This document shows, piece after piece, positions 6,772 to 7,704 of a DNA stretch of 7,704 bases. Within the stretch, counting starts at the first letter, position 1. Every line of letters starts with the position of its first letter. A program made the translations under genes and the position numbers. The notes beneath the pieces are model-generated. The model was not told where the DNA came from, ran no database searches, and was given only the letters and a program-made list of their open reading frames with translations. Source of the stretch: CAZDSS01 sp964508185 (GTDB taxonomy: Bacteria; Pseudomonadota; Alphaproteobacteria; Sphingomonadales; Govanellaceae); NCBI GenBank assembly GCA_964508185.1, contig CAZDSS010000114.1, positions 1 to 7,704 on the forward strand, written 5' to 3'.

Positions 6772-6797
6772 CTGTCATGAAACGACGATGATGACAG
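6772..6797. repeat. Perfect dyad CTGTCAT-N12-ATGACAG upstream of the regulator
   Basis: The arms at 6772-6778 and 6791-6797 are exact inverted repeats with a 12-nt spacer, their centres 19 bp apart, about two helical turns. The dyad lies 64 bp upstream of the regulator start. This geometry suits a dimeric HTH repressor, so it is a candidate operator, possibly for the adjacent regulator. No clear -35/-10 pair can be assigned around it. Confidence 0.45.
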
Positions 6798-7026
6798 GAC
6801 AGTCTGAACCGAACGGGACTGAAATGTCTATCTTTATTAGGATTACTTTTATTATCTATCGTTTAATATAAGTAATATCGAGATTGCGCGACTGTCCAGA
6901 CCGGTTGCAATCGTCACCCCGCAGCGCGCCAAGCCCCGGCGCGCGCTTCCGATCCCCCGTCAAGCTGCTGGCCTTCTCCTGCGCCGCGTCGTCCGTCCTG
7001 GATCCGGCGTCCGCAGCCGCAGAAAA

Positions 7027-7077
7027 CTGGCGCTGTTTGCGCCCCGCCATTCCGCGCAATGCGGGAACAGGCGCCAG
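7027..7077. repeat. Long hairpin I in the intergenic block
   Basis: CTGGCGCTGTT (7027-7037) pairs with AACA-G-GCGCCAG (7066-7077): 11 bp with a single bulged G at 7070. Alternative inner pairings exist (TTGCGC 7037-7042 with GCGCAA 7054-7059, and GGCGC 7029-7033 with GCGCC 7039-7043). No T-run follows on either strand, so it is not a standard intrinsic terminator. Confidence 0.55.
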
Positions 7078-7106
7078 ATCTCCGCTGGCCCGCAAGCGGA
7101 TCCGCC

Positions 7107-7156
7107 GGCAACAGGCTTCGCGCCATGGGGGCTGGTATTGGCGCGGTCCTGTTGCC
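7107..7156. repeat. Long hairpin II in the intergenic block
   Basis: GGCAACAGG (7107-7115) pairs with CCTGTTGCC (7148-7156), 9 bp. A 3/2-nt internal loop follows, and then CGCGCC (7119-7124) pairs with GGCGCG (7140-7145) around a 15-nt loop. GCC 7104-7106 with GGC 7159-7161 could extend it past a TT bulge. Fifteen perfect pairs in a 50-nt element suggest a folded RNA or a recombination-type or repetitive palindrome. No T-run is adjacent. Confidence 0.6.
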
Positions 7157-7256
7157 TTGGCGCCCCGTTATCCCACCGAAATGCATGAGTACGACAGCGG
7201 GCCGCGCGATTCTGCCATTGCGGCTGGCTTCAAAAAATTCGTGAGCAACTTCCCGC

Positions 7257-7279
7257 ATTAATAGAATTTAAATATTAAT
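7257..7279. repeat. AT-rich dyad ATTAATA-N9-TATTAAT
   Basis: Exact 7-bp arms at 7257-7263 and 7273-7279 lie in the right-hand AT-rich island, about 135 bp upstream of the gene at 7414. It could be an operator or a DNA-bending site. A/T-only palindromes also arise readily by chance in such DNA. Confidence 0.35.
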
Positions 7280-7370
7280 CGCCGGATAACTTTAGTAACG
7301 ATACTCGGAATAATAGTAAACTCACTACAGGGCAAACATCCCGATCAAAGCCGGCATCCACCAAACAATG

Positions 7371-7394
7371 CGGCGCGCATGGGCTGGCGCGCCG
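7371..7394 (+). promoter_or_regulatory. GC hairpin in the 5' leader of the gene at 7414
   Basis: CGGCGCGC (7371-7378) and GCGCGCCG (7387-7394) form a perfect 8-bp stem with an 8-nt loop, ending 8 nt before the AGGAG at 7403-7407. In the mRNA it would sit just upstream of the ribosome site and could affect translation or transcript stability. Whether it acts is unknown. Confidence 0.45.
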
Positions 7395-7413
7395 TCGACG
7401 AGAGGAGAAGACC

Positions 7414-7704
7414 ATGGAGACCTGGATCATTGAGCGGGCACAGCGGGCGATCACCGAGATGCTGGTCCAGCAGTTCGAGCGCCGTCCCTATTCCCGGGTC
7501 GCGATCACGTCGGCCGGGCGCGCGGACGAGCCGCGCCTGTCGGTGGTGGCGCACGGGCTGGCGGATCCTCATGAAATCCCTCCGACCGAACCCCTGGAGC
7601 GATGCGGCATCACCGTCTCCCTCACCACCGCCGCCGAGCGGGAGGACCGCGGCATGCAGGCCCTGCTCGAGGTGGTGTCCTTCCTCCATGACGCGGATGT
7701 GACG
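7414..7704 (+). CDS. Unrecognised protein, N-terminal part (runs off right edge)
   Basis: Ninety-seven codons without a stop, beginning METWIIERAQRAITEMLVQQF and leaving the window at base 7704. AGGAG (7403-7407) with a 6-nt spacer gives a very good ribosome site for ATG 7414. Codon choice is GC-rich in third positions, as in the neighbours. There is no signal peptide or membrane segment. The layout is an N-terminal amphipathic helix, then strand-like stretches (YSRVAITSA, RLSVVAHGL, CGITVSLTTA) and another helix (MQALLEVVSFLHDAD). Small phage tail-terminator-like proteins can show a similar pattern, but I see no diagnostic motif and would not assign it. It is divergent from the S24-like regulator, with 705 bp between them. 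Confidence 0.7.
   Translation, partial: METWIIERAQRAITEMLVQQFERRPYSRVAITSAGRADEPRLSVVAHGLADPHEIPPTEPLERCGITVSLTTAAEREDRGMQALLEVVSFLHDADVT

Larger units (their letters stand above)
6709..7413. other. 705-bp divergent intergenic region, partly AT-rich and partly hairpin-rich
   Basis: This lies between two genes that point away from each other. About 6811-6880 and 7255-7320 are strikingly AT-rich against the rest of the window and are likely promoter or operator DNA. The 370 bp between them are GC-rich with several long hairpins. Open frames there (for example 6884-7261 on + and 6914-7258 on -) give Arg/Pro/Gly-rich products with no recognisable family, and I do not call them genes. No tRNA or rRNA is visible. 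Specific dyads are listed separately. Confidence 0.6.

Noticed and set aside
7160..7176. GTTATCC-like sequence beside hairpin II as an integron attC core site
   Set aside because: The GTTRRRY rule is not met, and no matching RYYYAAC partner frames the hairpin.
6884..7261. 125-codon plus-strand and 114-codon minus-strand open frames in the intergenic block
   Set aside because: They have no recognisable motif and no convincing ribosome site, they run through the strong hairpins, and their composition resembles random translation of GC-rich DNA.
3284..7416. Identical GAGAAGACCATG at the starts of ngg and the gene at 7414
   Set aside because: It is a purine-rich ribosome-site context that can recur by chance. 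No further similarity exists outside the 12 bases.
1..7704. CRISPR arrays, tRNA/rRNA genes, insertion sequences
   Set aside because: I found no regularly spaced repeats, no cloverleaf or rRNA signatures, and no transposase-like protein.

Overview
The window is GC-rich (rough estimate, about 65%) and densely coded, with good Shine-Dalgarno sites. It looks like a chromosomal segment of an alphaproteobacterium. This rests on gene content: an N-acetylglutaminylglutamine amide (NAGGN) operon, an alphaproteobacterial-style HTH/S24 regulator, and a candidate EcfG-type stress promoter. I cannot name the genus.

Layout from left to right. (1) The C-terminal end of a ChrA-type chromate transporter (+) runs in from the left edge and stops at 361. 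(2) It faces, 7 bp away, the end of a tight minus-strand operon read from 5094 down to 369: asnO (NAGGN amidotransferase), ngg (GNAT/ATP-grasp N-acetylglutaminylglutamine synthetase) and an M42-family metallo-hydrolase. asnO and ngg are 26 bp apart, and ngg and the M42 gene share an ATGA stop/start overlap. (3) A 349-bp leader region (5095-5443) holds a near-consensus EcfG promoter at a suitable distance from asnO, plus several short dyads. (4) Two more minus-strand genes follow: a YciA-type hotdog acyl-CoA thioesterase (5444-5818) and a LexA/CI-like HTH plus S24 regulator (5923-6708). The regulator has lost both catalytic residues of the self-cleaving protease. (5) A 705-bp divergent intergenic region (6709-7413) has two AT-rich islands around a GC-rich block containing unusually good hairpins, and I see no convincing gene in it. 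(6) An unrecognised plus-strand gene starts at 7414 and runs off the right edge.

How the genes work together: Ngg acetylates glutamine and ligates it to a second glutamine, giving N-acetylglutaminylglutamine. AsnO then amidates the product to NAGGN, a dipeptide compatible solute made under osmotic stress. The M42 enzyme is a conserved companion of the pair. Its role is not established, and turnover of the dipeptide is one possibility. ChrA, the thioesterase and the regulator have no evident role in this pathway.

The operon itself is a known system. The less expected items are the apparently non-cleavable S24 regulator with a perfect dyad in its upstream region, the candidate stress-sigma promoter on the operon, and the structured noncoding block between 6880 and 7400.
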